The notes under the pieces: generated by a model
Databases searched by the model: none
Seen by the model: the letters and a program-made list of their open reading frames with translations, nothing else
What the model was told of the DNA's origin: nothing
Part shown: positions 33,784-40,136 of the stretch, in pieces
Numbering within the stretch: the stretch's first letter is position 1
Layout of the letters: every line of letters starts with the position of its first letter
Assembly (NCBI GenBank): GCA_017430925.1
Contig: JAFRMA010000069.1
Span: 1 to 40,136, forward strand
Direction of reading: 5' to 3'
From: Solobacterium sp.
GTDB taxonomy: Bacteria > Bacillota_I > Bacilli_A > Erysipelotrichales > Erysipelotrichaceae
Length of the DNA: 40,136 nt
Program-made: the position numbers and the translations under genes

Positions 33784-34499
33784 TTTCTTTCCTCCCTCTC
33801 TTGTCTCAAGAATATTTCTTCCAGAGTATCACCAGGCTGACCATAATTCTCCATAAACTCATCCTTGGAACAAGCGGCACGTATTTCACCATGACTGATG
33901 TAGATGATGTTGTCTGCGCATCGTTCAAGGTCAGAGGTGATATGTGTTGAAAACAGAATGGTTACTCCGTGTTCTTTCAAGGTTGTAAAGAGTTCCAAAA
34001 GTTCATCTCTGGAGAACGGATCAAGACCGCTGGTAGGTTCGTCAAGGATAAGAACTTCCGCACCGTGTGAGAGTGCCAGAAGCAGGTTGAATTTCACCTT
34101 CATTCCTTCCGAGAGTTCGATCGGTTTCTTACTCTCATCAAGATTGAACAGAGTCATATACCGGCGGTAAGCTTCTTCATCCCAGTGCGTATAGAACGTC
34201 TTTGTTACATCAACGATCTCATGAATTGTTTTTCTCGGATACCAGCTGATTGTGCCGGTTGAGTATCCGATTCTCTGTTTGATTTCTGTTTCATGTCCAA
34301 TCAGAGGCATGCCGAAATACGCAATCTCTCCGCTGTCTGTGTGAACCAGATTCAACATGGATTTGATCGTGGTGGTCTTCCCTGCTCCGTTGCGGCCGAT
34401 AAATCCCGTGATCTTTCCTCCCTCAAGGGAGAAAGATACACGATTCAGGAAAAATGCCGGATATGTTTTACAGATATTGGTGACTTCTACAACGTTCAT
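33780..34499 (-). CDS. ABC transporter ATP-binding protein (YtrB-like)
   Basis: The protein has 239 residues. Walker A is GRNGAGKTT, the signature loop is the variant ELSEGMKVK, Walker B is LILDEPTSGLDP and the switch histidine is in LFSTHITSD. It is the first gene of a three-gene operon with the permease and the XRE-AbrB regulator. GGGAG stands about 8 bases upstream of the ATG. Unlike typical ytr operons the regulator is at the 3' end and is not of the GntR family. Confidence 0.93.
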   Translation of the reverse strand: MNVVEVTNICKTYPAFFLNRVSFSLEGGKITGFIGRNGAGKTTTIKSMLNLVHTDSGEIAYFGMPLIGHETEIKQRIGYSTGTISWYPRKTIHEIVDVTKTFYTHWDEEAYRRYMTLFNLDESKKPIELSEGMKVKFNLLLALSHGAEVLILDEPTSGLDPFSRDELLELFTTLKEHGVTILFSTHITSDLERCADNIIYISHGEIRAACSKDEFMENYGQPGDTLEEIFLRQEREERK

Positions 34500-34502
34500 A
34501 AC

Positions 34503-35002
34503 AAGCTCCCGTAAATATGATTTATATGATTATTGTAGTAATCGGTTGCGCCGTATGCCACCAACTGAAATTAACATATTCCCGCAAATCCTGTTACGTT
34601 TATTTACCTGCACAAGACCACCTGTTTCATCATTCCATCCTATACTCCGGAAAATGCATTCAGAGATGTAGATCACAAAAACATACTGATAGGGGCACAG
34701 AATATGTGTTATGCTGATGGGGGATAGTTTTCCGATGAGATTTCTCCCCTGATGCTTAAGGAACCAGGAATTGGCGGGTGCACAGATTCCTATTCTTCAC
34801 GACGATAAGCGTGAATCCCGGTAATGCGGCAAATTGTTCGTTCAGAAAAACGTTGGCGTTCTCTCTATCGCATAGCTTCCGGGGATACCGCCAGTCATAA
34901 CGCACTGATCCGCCAGGCTATAGAACTTACCATTCCTGAGGAATCGGGATTAATCATCATATATTCTAATCTGCATATATAGAAAACATATTGGAGGTGC
35001 GA
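34503..35002. other. Gene-poor 500-base intergenic region before the transketolase genes
   Basis: Nearest the ABC operon are two direct copies of ATATGATT (34515-34522 and 34524-34531). Nearer the transketolase genes the plus strand can fold: AGGAAT with ATTCCT (34766-34771, 34786-34791), TTCACG with CGTGAA (34796-34801, 34810-34815), and a perfect ATTCCT-G-AGGAAT palindrome (34932-34944). A 52-codon frame at 34824-34982 has no Shine-Dalgarno site and no recognisable product; I do not call it a gene. A structured leader is possible but matches no riboswitch I know. Confidence 0.5.
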
Positions 35003-35818
35003 ATGGACAATACAGTATTGCGTAATCATGCATTAAAAATCAGACAGAAAATTGTAAAAATGGTCTTTAATGCACAATCCGGTCATCCGGGAGGATCTTT
35101 AGGTGCTGCAGATATCCTGACCGTTTTATACTTTGATGAAATGGATATCAACGAAGAAAACCTGAAAACCACAAAGCGTGACCGCTTCGTCCTGTCAAAA
35201 GGTCATACATCCCCGGCTTTATATGCCGTATTGGATGAAAAGGGTCTCTTAAATGAAGACCTGTCAACTTTCAGACAGTTGAATTCCAACTTACAGGGTC
35301 ATCCGAACATGAATGAAGTACCTGGTGTTGACATGTCTACAGGTTCTTTAGGTCAGGGTGTATCTGCGGCAGTAGGAATGGCTATTGCCAACAAGCTGGA
35401 TGAGTTGCCTTATCGTGTCTATGCGTTAGTCGGTGACGGTGAAAGTGAAGAAGGTATTGTGTGGGAAGCCATGATGGCTGCTGCACATTACAACCTGGAT
35501 AACTTCTGTGTGATCTTTGACCAGAATGGTCTGCAGATCGATGGTAATGTCCAGGATGTTATCGGTCCCCTGCCGTTAAAGGAAAAAGCCGAAGCGTTTG
35601 GTCTCCATACCGTTGAATGTGATGGTAATGATTATGATTCTCTGAAAGCCGCTTTCAAGGAAGCCAGAGAGACAACGGGACAGCCTACCGCAATCATTGC
35701 CCATACAGTTAAGGGTAAAGGTGTATCCTTTATGGAAAACAACTATGCATGGCATGGATCTGCTCCGAATGCAGAGCAGTTTGAACAGGCTATGAAAGAT
35801 CTGAAGGAGGAAGGTTAA
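35003..35818 (+). CDS. Transketolase, N-terminal (TPP-binding) subunit
   Basis: The start at 35003 gives 271 residues; GGAGGTG lies just upstream. The protein is the first half of a split transketolase: SGHPGGSLG near the N-terminus, KGHTSPALYAVL, and the thiamine diphosphate motif GDGESEEGIVWEA. It pairs with the next gene product to move two-carbon units between sugar phosphates in the cytoplasm. The stop codon adjoins the start of the second subunit, and the Shine-Dalgarno site of that gene lies within this one. Confidence 0.95.
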   Translation: MDNTVLRNHALKIRQKIVKMVFNAQSGHPGGSLGAADILTVLYFDEMDINEENLKTTKRDRFVLSKGHTSPALYAVLDEKGLLNEDLSTFRQLNSNLQGHPNMNEVPGVDMSTGSLGQGVSAAVGMAIANKLDELPYRVYALVGDGESEEGIVWEAMMAAAHYNLDNFCVIFDQNGLQIDGNVQDVIGPLPLKEKAEAFGLHTVECDGNDYDSLKAAFKEARETTGQPTAIIAHTVKGKGVSFMENNYAWHGSAPNAEQFEQAMKDLKEEG

Positions 35819-36739
35819 ATGGCACAGGAAACGAGAAATGCTTACGGTCAGGAATTAGCTAAATTGATCTGTGCGCGTAAAGATATCGTTGTTCTTGACG
35901 CCGACCTGACAAAGTCCACGAAAACTGCTGAAGCGAAAAAAGCATGCCCGGAACGTCATTTCAACGCCGGTATCGCAGAAGCAAATATGATGGGTATGGC
36001 TGCCGGTCTCGCTGCATCCGGAAAAACAGTCTTCGCAAGCAGTTTCGCTGTATTCGCAGCCGGAAGAGCCTTTGAAATCATCCGTAACTCTATCTGCTAT
36101 CCGAATCTCAACGTCAAGGTCTGTGCTACTCATGCCGGACTCTCCGTTGGTGAAGATGGCGCTTCCCACCAGTCTATCGAAGATGTTTCAATTATGCGTT
36201 CTCTGCCGAATATGTCTGTATTTGTTCCTTGTGATCAGTATGAGACAAAGGCTGTGATCGATTATATCGCAGATATCAAGGGACCCTGCTATGTCAGACT
36301 TGGAAGAGGAAAAGTAGAAGACGTCTTTGATGAAAATACAGTATTTGATTTCACAAAAGTCAGAGTACTGAAAAAAGGTACAGATGTTGTATTGTTTGCG
36401 ATGGGTCTGATGGTTCAGGAAGCTCTCAAGGCAGCGGAAGAGCTGGAAAAAGATAGTATTTCCTGCAGTGTGATCAATGTGTCCTGCGTCAAGCCTTTGG
36501 ATAAGGAAGGCGTTCTGGAAGCACTCAGAAATCATAAGAAAGCCTTCTGTCTGGAAGAACACAATGTGATCGGCGGACTGTTCTCTGCAGTTGCAGAAAC
36601 AGCTGTACAGGAGCCTGGTACTCCGGTCTTCCCGATTGGTGTTGAAGATACCTTCGGTGAAAGCGGCAAGGCAAAAGATGTCCTGAAGAAATACGGTATC
36701 TGTGCTGAACACATCGTCGAAGTAGTTAAGAGTAAATAG
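35819..36739 (+). CDS. Transketolase, C-terminal subunit
   Basis: The protein has 306 residues and forms the pyrimidine-binding and C-terminal domains: GIAEANMMGMAAGLAASGK, THAGLSVGEDGASHQSIED, and the final VEDTFGESGKAKDVLKKYGI. The ATG follows the stop codon of the first subunit directly, with GGAGGAAGG upstream. The pair could serve the non-oxidative pentose phosphate pathway or a specific sugar route; the nearby AraD gene favours pentose use. Confidence 0.95.
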   Translation: MAQETRNAYGQELAKLICARKDIVVLDADLTKSTKTAEAKKACPERHFNAGIAEANMMGMAAGLAASGKTVFASSFAVFAAGRAFEIIRNSICYPNLNVKVCATHAGLSVGEDGASHQSIEDVSIMRSLPNMSVFVPCDQYETKAVIDYIADIKGPCYVRLGRGKVEDVFDENTVFDFTKVRVLKKGTDVVLFAMGLMVQEALKAAEELEKDSISCSVINVSCVKPLDKEGVLEALRNHKKAFCLEEHNVIGGLFSAVAETAVQEPGTPVFPIGVEDTFGESGKAKDVLKKYGICAEHIVEVVKSK

Positions 36740-36754
36740 TTATACCTGTTCTTT

Positions 36755-36779
36755 ACAGAGGGGTGATCCCCTCTGTTTT
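36755..36779 (+). terminator. Terminator of the transketolase operon
   Basis: A perfect 9-bp stem (ACAGAGGGG / CCCCTCTGT) with loop TGAT, then TTT, 15 bases after the stop codon. Confidence 0.85.
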
Positions 36780-36801
36780 AGTTTACACAAAGAATATAAT
36801 T

Positions 36802-36842
36802 AAAGACCGGTCTCATCAACTGTTATCGTTACCGGTCTTTTT
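36802..36842 (+). terminator. Second hairpin, possible backup or bidirectional terminator
   Basis: Arms AAAGACCGGT and ACCGGTCTTT (10 bp, perfect) enclose a 19-base loop and end in TTTTT. The long loop is unusual for a terminator; it could also stop leftward transcription from the AraD gene. Confidence 0.55.
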
Positions 36843-37082
36843 CGCTGTCCTATAATATACAATACTGGACTTTATCACACAATCCAATTTGTTCAGTGAA
36901 ACGTGTAACTCCGCCTGAAGATTTTCAGAAACAGTAATATCCAATCAGACCAAAAGTTAAGAATAATCAGTATCGAAGCTGTTTAACGACCAGAGATTGA
37001 TTGTAATGACTGGCGTGTGGTCTTCCGGCTGTACTGCCCGGCACTTCCGGTTCATCCTTTCATCCGTTTCGATGATAAGACT
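36843..37082. other. Intergenic region between converging transketolase and AraD genes
   Basis: Together with the two hairpins this makes about 340 bases without a gene. On the minus strand TTGTGT and TATATT 17 bp apart (36890-36850) look like a promoter, but nothing clear lies downstream of it. I see no coding frame or other structure here. Confidence 0.4.
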
Positions 37083-37778
37083 CTATTTTTGGCCATAGTA
37101 CGCCCCGGGCCCGTGTTTACGAAGATAATGCTTATCCAGAAGTTCCTGCTGCATCGGAGGTACATCCGGGTTGATCATTGTGGACAGGAACGCCATCTTC
37201 GCGACTTCTTCCATGACAACTGCGTTATGCACTGCGTTCTCCGCATCAGTTCCCCAGGAGAACGGGCCATGAGAATGAACCAGGACACCAGGAATCTGAT
37301 CAGGATCAATTCCTCTTCTCTTGAATTCTTCAACGATGACATTACCGGTTTCCAGTTCATATTCGCCGGCAATCTCTTCCGGAGTCATCTTACGTGTGCA
37401 GGGAATTGCGCCGTAGAAGTAATCCCCATGTGTGGTTCCTAGCGCAGGAATATCCTTGCCTGCCTGTGCCCAGCCTACCGCAAAGGTACTGTGGGTATGT
37501 ACAACACCGCCGATATTCGGGAAATTAAGATAGAATACACGGTGTGTCTCTGTATCACTGCTGGGTTTGTAATGGCCTTCAACAACCTTACCTTCAAGGT
37601 CTACAACAACCATGTCTTCCGGTTTTAATTCATCATATTCAACACCGGAAGGTTTAATGACAAACAGTCCGCTCTCACGGTCAATCGCACTGACATTACC
37701 CCAGGTAAAAGTTACCATGTGGTACTTCGGAAGCAACAGATTTGCACGACATACTTCTTCTTTTAATTTTTCCAGCAT
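37083..37778 (-). CDS. araD: L-ribulose-5-phosphate 4-epimerase
   Basis: The enzyme interconverts L-ribulose 5-phosphate and D-xylulose 5-phosphate in the cytoplasm using zinc. The 231 residues match the AraD/UlaF/SgbE family. The GNVSAID and [11 protein letters not shown] motifs bind substrate phosphate, and zinc ligands are seen in HTHS (His94, His96) and HSHGPFSWG. The product is a transketolase substrate, linking it to the neighbouring split transketolase. AAGGAG lies about 9 bases upstream of the ATG. Without araA or araB here, whether it serves arabinose or ascorbate breakdown is open. Confidence 0.93.
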   Translation of the reverse strand: MLEKLKEEVCRANLLLPKYHMVTFTWGNVSAIDRESGLFVIKPSGVEYDELKPEDMVVVDLEGKVVEGHYKPSSDTETHRVFYLNFPNIGGVVHTHSTFAVGWAQAGKDIPALGTTHGDYFYGAIPCTRKMTPEEIAGEYELETGNVIVEEFKRRGIDPDQIPGVLVHSHGPFSWGTDAENAVHNAVVMEEVAKMAFLSTMINPDVPPMQQELLDKHYLRKHGPGAYYGQK

Positions 37779-37789
37779 ATTTCTTCTCC

Positions 37790-38155
37790 TTATTCAGTTA
37801 CTTCATAGAAAGCGGCTTCATTGCGGGTATGATTCGCAGCCAGGATATATTCCTTGCCATGATGATGAACAACATCAAGGTTTGCAGGACCGCCGCCTTG
37901 ATCAACAGTATGAACTTTATAGGAACCATCTTCCCAGGTCAGCACGAAGCTTTCACAGTCAATTCTGCGGATCCCGGCTACGAAACAAGGCTTGCCGCAA
38001 AGCGTTGTACCAACCAGGACATGCGCGAAGTAAATCGCATTCGGATAAGTATAGTCTACTTCATATTTATTGTCTTTCAACTTGTATATGTTAATCATAT
38101 TGACGTGGAATGGTTTAAGGGTCATGATTTCTTCTTCACCGTCACTGACTAACAT
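37790..38155 (-). pseudogene. Short frame, probable 3' remnant of a beta-propeller-like protein gene
   Basis: The frame has 121 codons. The end, with GPANLDVVHHHGKEYILAANHTRNE, looks like the last blades of a larger beta-propeller protein of the VCBS or aldos-2-ulose-dehydratase-like type; this is recalled pattern similarity, not a search result. An in-frame stop lies a few codons before the first ATG and no good Shine-Dalgarno site is present. The downstream end is intact and 11 bases from araD, whose ribosome site overlaps it. I read it as a 5'-truncated remnant that may still be translated; a true small protein is possible. Confidence 0.5.
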
Positions 38156-38212
38156 AGCAGAGCATACTTACGATCAAGGTCTGCAGGGCGATATCAGAAC
38201 ACATAAATCGTA

Positions 38213-38231
38213 AAACTGATTTCATCAGTTT
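38213..38231. repeat. Perfect 8-bp inverted repeat upstream of the remnant and araD
   Basis: AAACTGAT-TTC-ATCAGTTT (38213-38231) lies about 60 bases before the 121-codon frame, next to a possible -10 (TATATT) on the minus strand. It fits an operator or a small hairpin. Confidence 0.4.
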
Positions 38232-38302
38232 AATATATACGTTGATAATGAGGATCAATCAATAATTCAGCATTTGTGCGCAATACAGTTTATCAAAGTA
38301 AA

Positions 38303-38327
38303 TAAAAACTGCTGTGTTATTCAGCAG
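38303..38327 (-). terminator. Terminator overlapping the stop codon of the glycosidase gene
   Basis: On the minus strand CTGCTG pairs with CAGCAG around AATAACA and runs into TTTTTATTT. The loop contains the TAA stop codon of the preceding gene (38319-38317). Confidence 0.75.
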
Positions 38328-39213
38328 TCTGTTCATCCCGGTCATCCACTTCTTCGACAAGATCTTCTTCATAGCACATGGATGTGCTGGTACCTCCATC
38401 CAGACGTATGGCGTTGTATACATCCAGTTCTGTCAGGAAGTCCTGTACCTTCTCATCCCTCATCCCGTTCCAGAAACTGATCAGATAATATGTACCGTCT
38501 TCCTTCTGTGCCAGACAGCTGAACGCGTAATCATTACTGTGGTAGGCATACCACCCGTATCCGCCGGTAAGATCCTTCTTTTCACCATCTACGATATACG
38601 TATAGGAACCGGATACCGCGCATTCGGACTCCACTTTTTCCCCGATCCATCCGGTACCGTTCACGACATCTTCCCCGCTGTATACCAGTTTCATCAAACC
38701 TGTCCTGTCCCAGTAAGCGGTAGAATACCCGCTTCCGTAATCAGGTATATTCGGTTCGCCGCGGAAATGGGTCCACTTGCCTGCCAGACGCACACCGCCT
38801 ACCGGCTGTCCGGCATTGGGCTGCGTATGCCAGGAATAGTAGTTCGCGTTGATTCCTCCCGCACGGATATATCCCTCGCTGATCAATCCCCAGTCATAGA
38901 TGTCACTGAGCCATTCCGCATAGCCCATATAATCTGCTTTGATGAACGTTGTCTCTGACGGCATGACTTCCAGCATGTCATAGTTGACCCCGTTGTAATT
39001 CCCTATATGATGAATGATTGAAGATTCCGTATCCTTCAGTGTATAGATATTCACTGCTGAACCGACGGTATTATTAAAGCCGAGAATAAACGTATTGGAG
39101 TAACCTTGTCCCCAGGCCTTCTTCACGAGTTCTGCTTTCACATCCAGTGTATGAGACATCATCGTAAACAGTCCCACACACAGAATCATCATGATTTTCA
39201 TCAATCTCTTCAT
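38317..39213 (-). CDS. Secreted phosphodiester glycosidase family (NAGPA-type) protein
   Basis: The start at 39213 gives 298 residues with a signal peptide (about 1-28); upstream ATGs lie in the promoter region. The domain of the NAGPA family is clear: GYIRAGGINANYYSWHT, GYGWYAYHSNDYAFSCLAQK, YYLISFWNGM and the closing RLDGGTSTSM, near the usual LDGGGSTTM. Such enzymes remove exposed sugar or phosphodiester groups from glycans; bacterial substrates are mostly unknown. The C-terminal tail is acidic. It diverges from the MORN-like lipoprotein gene 39291, and both may share one control region. No Shine-Dalgarno site is visible. Confidence 0.88.
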   Translation of the reverse strand: MKRLMKIMMILCVGLFTMMSHTLDVKAELVKKAWGQGYSNTFILGFNNTVGSAVNIYTLKDTESSIIHHIGNYNGVNYDMLEVMPSETTFIKADYMGYAEWLSDIYDWGLISEGYIRAGGINANYYSWHTQPNAGQPVGGVRLAGKWTHFRGEPNIPDYGSGYSTAYWDRTGLMKLVYSGEDVVNGTGWIGEKVESECAVSGSYTYIVDGEKKDLTGGYGWYAYHSNDYAFSCLAQKEDGTYYLISFWNGMRDEKVQDFLTELDVYNAIRLDGGTSTSMCYEEDLVEEVDDRDEQTAE

Positions 39214-39277
39214 ATGGTTTCTATGGTAAACGATTTCCTGCGGAAAAGATAGTCTCAAAACTATGCCTGTACTGATG

Positions 39278-39283
39278 TAAAAT
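39278..39283 (+). promoter_or_regulatory. -10 element at the start of the MORN-like lipoprotein gene
   Basis: TAAAAT ends seven bases before the ATG at 39291, so the predicted start point coincides with the start codon. The -35 at 17 bp is TCAAAA, a half match. Confidence 0.4.
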
Positions 39284-39290
39284 GTATACC

Positions 39291-40136
39291 ATGAAAAAGA
39301 TGGTTTTACTGATCCTGGCCGCTTTGGTACTAACCGGCTGTACAGTGAAGGAAAAAGATACAGAGATTACTGTTTTTAACAATCCCGTATCTGCTGTCTA
39401 TACCGGTAAAGTTAAGCGTAAAGTACCGGATGGTGAAGGAACGGCAATCATGGATACCGATGTCAGTGTGGAAGGTCTGTTTGAAAACGGTACCTTGGTT
39501 TCCGGTGAAGCATCCAATGTTCCTTATAGCATTACATATAATACACAGATGATCAGCGGCACCTATACCGGAGAAGTCGCAGATCAGCTTCCTTCCGGCA
39601 GCGGAGATTTCACATCGGATATGTTCTCTTACAGCGGCACATGGATCGACGGTGAGCCGGACGGGAAAGGCACTGTATCTGCAGAGAATTTCCGTATTGA
39701 TACTCTTTCTGATGCTCTGGAGGGCAGTTACAGCGGGGAGGTCAACCAGGGTCTGGCGGAAGGATACGGTACGTTTACCTATACGGACGGAAGCCATGAA
39801 ATTGAGATATCAGGTAATTTCACGGGCAACAAGTTTGACGGATTGATGGTCAAAACCATTCGTTATCCGGAAACGGTAAAGTCTTTTCCTGTGTATTACC
39901 AGAAGGGCTGGCCTCTACATACCGCTGTGGCTATGATAGCCTATCTTGAAGGTATGCGTAACGAGTCCTACTGTCTCAGTGAAGCGCAGTCTTCCTTCAT
40001 TTCTGAACACTCCGCACTGTTTGAAGGAACCCGCAAAGATATACCCGGGGAATACGATTCCGCGTTTGATTATGAGTCATTCAGTGAAGAAGATGAACCA
40101 TCACTGGTTTTGATCCGCAATGCTGTGATCCGTTCT
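39291..40136 (+). CDS. MORN-like repeat lipoprotein, 3'-truncated by window end
   Basis: The frame starts at 39291 and is open to the window end (282 codons). The start MKKMVLLILAALVLTGC is a lipoprotein signal with the lipobox cysteine at residue 17. The next 190 residues have repeated stretches of about 20-24 residues such as GTYTGEVADQLPSGSGDF, GTWIDGEPDGKGT, GSYSGEVNQGLAEGYGTF and GNFTGNKFDG, which match the spacing of MORN repeats. A non-repeat, more acidic part follows. The protein is probably on the outer face of the membrane. No Shine-Dalgarno site precedes the ATG. The function is unknown. Confidence 0.8.
   Translation, partial: MKKMVLLILAALVLTGCTVKEKDTEITVFNNPVSAVYTGKVKRKVPDGEGTAIMDTDVSVEGLFENGTLVSGEASNVPYSITYNTQMISGTYTGEVADQLPSGSGDFTSDMFSYSGTWIDGEPDGKGTVSAENFRIDTLSDALEGSYSGEVNQGLAEGYGTFTYTDGSHEIEISGNFTGNKFDGLMVKTIRYPETVKSFPVYYQKGWPLHTAVAMIAYLEGMRNESYCLSEAQSSFISEHSALFEGTRKDIPGEYDSAFDYESFSEEDEPSLVLIRNAVIRS

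Noticed and set aside
34795..34850. TPP riboswitch before the transketolase genes
   Set aside because: A short TAATGCGGC-like match is present, but the CTGAGA loop and the flanking paired stems of the TPP aptamer are missing.
34824..34982. 52-codon frame upstream of transketolase
   Set aside because: No Shine-Dalgarno site, no recognisable product and poor sequence character; it overlaps probable leader structure.

Overview
The window looks like a chromosomal segment of a low-to-mid GC Firmicute (Bacillota), most likely Erysipelotrichia or a neighbouring clostridial lineage. The evidence is purine-rich Shine-Dalgarno sites, a clostridial-order Rnf operon (C-D-G-E-A-B), many lipoproteins, a split transketolase, CotH and DIP1984-family genes, and XRE regulators. 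Base composition looks like the mid-40s % GC by eye. No rRNA, CRISPR array or insertion sequence was seen.

Layout. (1) 1-1050: the 3' part of a tyrosine recombinase gene and its terminator, probably the edge of an integrated element to the left. (2) 1073-7848: an orphan CpaB-like SAF protein, then a leftward Rnf operon with a very short RnfB and a 62-residue cysteine-rich membrane protein between rnfA and rnfB. An ApbE flavin transferase gene diverges from rnfC and would supply the covalent FMN of RnfD and RnfG. (3) 7845-13062: a Tet(M)-like ribosomal GTPase fused to a YacP/Rae1-type NYN nuclease and interrupted near its end by an in-frame TGA, a divergent CotH lipoprotein gene, proC and a tRNA-Val(CAC). 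(4) 13127-18237: two lipoproteins, an acyltransferase-3/SGNH pair, an alpha/beta hydrolase and a membrane protein. (5) 18383-24835: an alkyltransferase/GNAT/small-protein group, then an ABC exporter, two hydrolases and DIP1984, followed by a structured RNA-like stretch and a terminator. (6) 25002-29702: a 1,566-residue secreted protein with a CAP domain, Ig-like domains and C-terminal repeats. (7) 29808-34499: an XRE membrane regulator with a coupled 53-residue membrane protein, a large lipoprotein, and an ABC transporter operon with an XRE-AbrB fusion regulator. (8) 35003-38155: split transketolase, L-ribulose-5-phosphate 4-epimerase and a short probable gene remnant. (9) 38317-40136: a phosphodiester glycosidase-type secreted protein diverging from a MORN-like lipoprotein that runs off the end.

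Working together. Rnf would couple ferredoxin:NAD+ electron transfer to ion pumping, with ApbE flavinylating two subunits. AraD makes D-xylulose 5-phosphate, a substrate of transketolase. Most remaining genes concern the cell envelope or its regulation. The strongest leads for something undescribed are the altered Rnf RnfB end with its extra cysteine-rich protein, the GTPase-nuclease fusion with its in-frame stop, the structured RNA-like region downstream of DIP1984, and several genes whose promoters leave almost no 5' leader.
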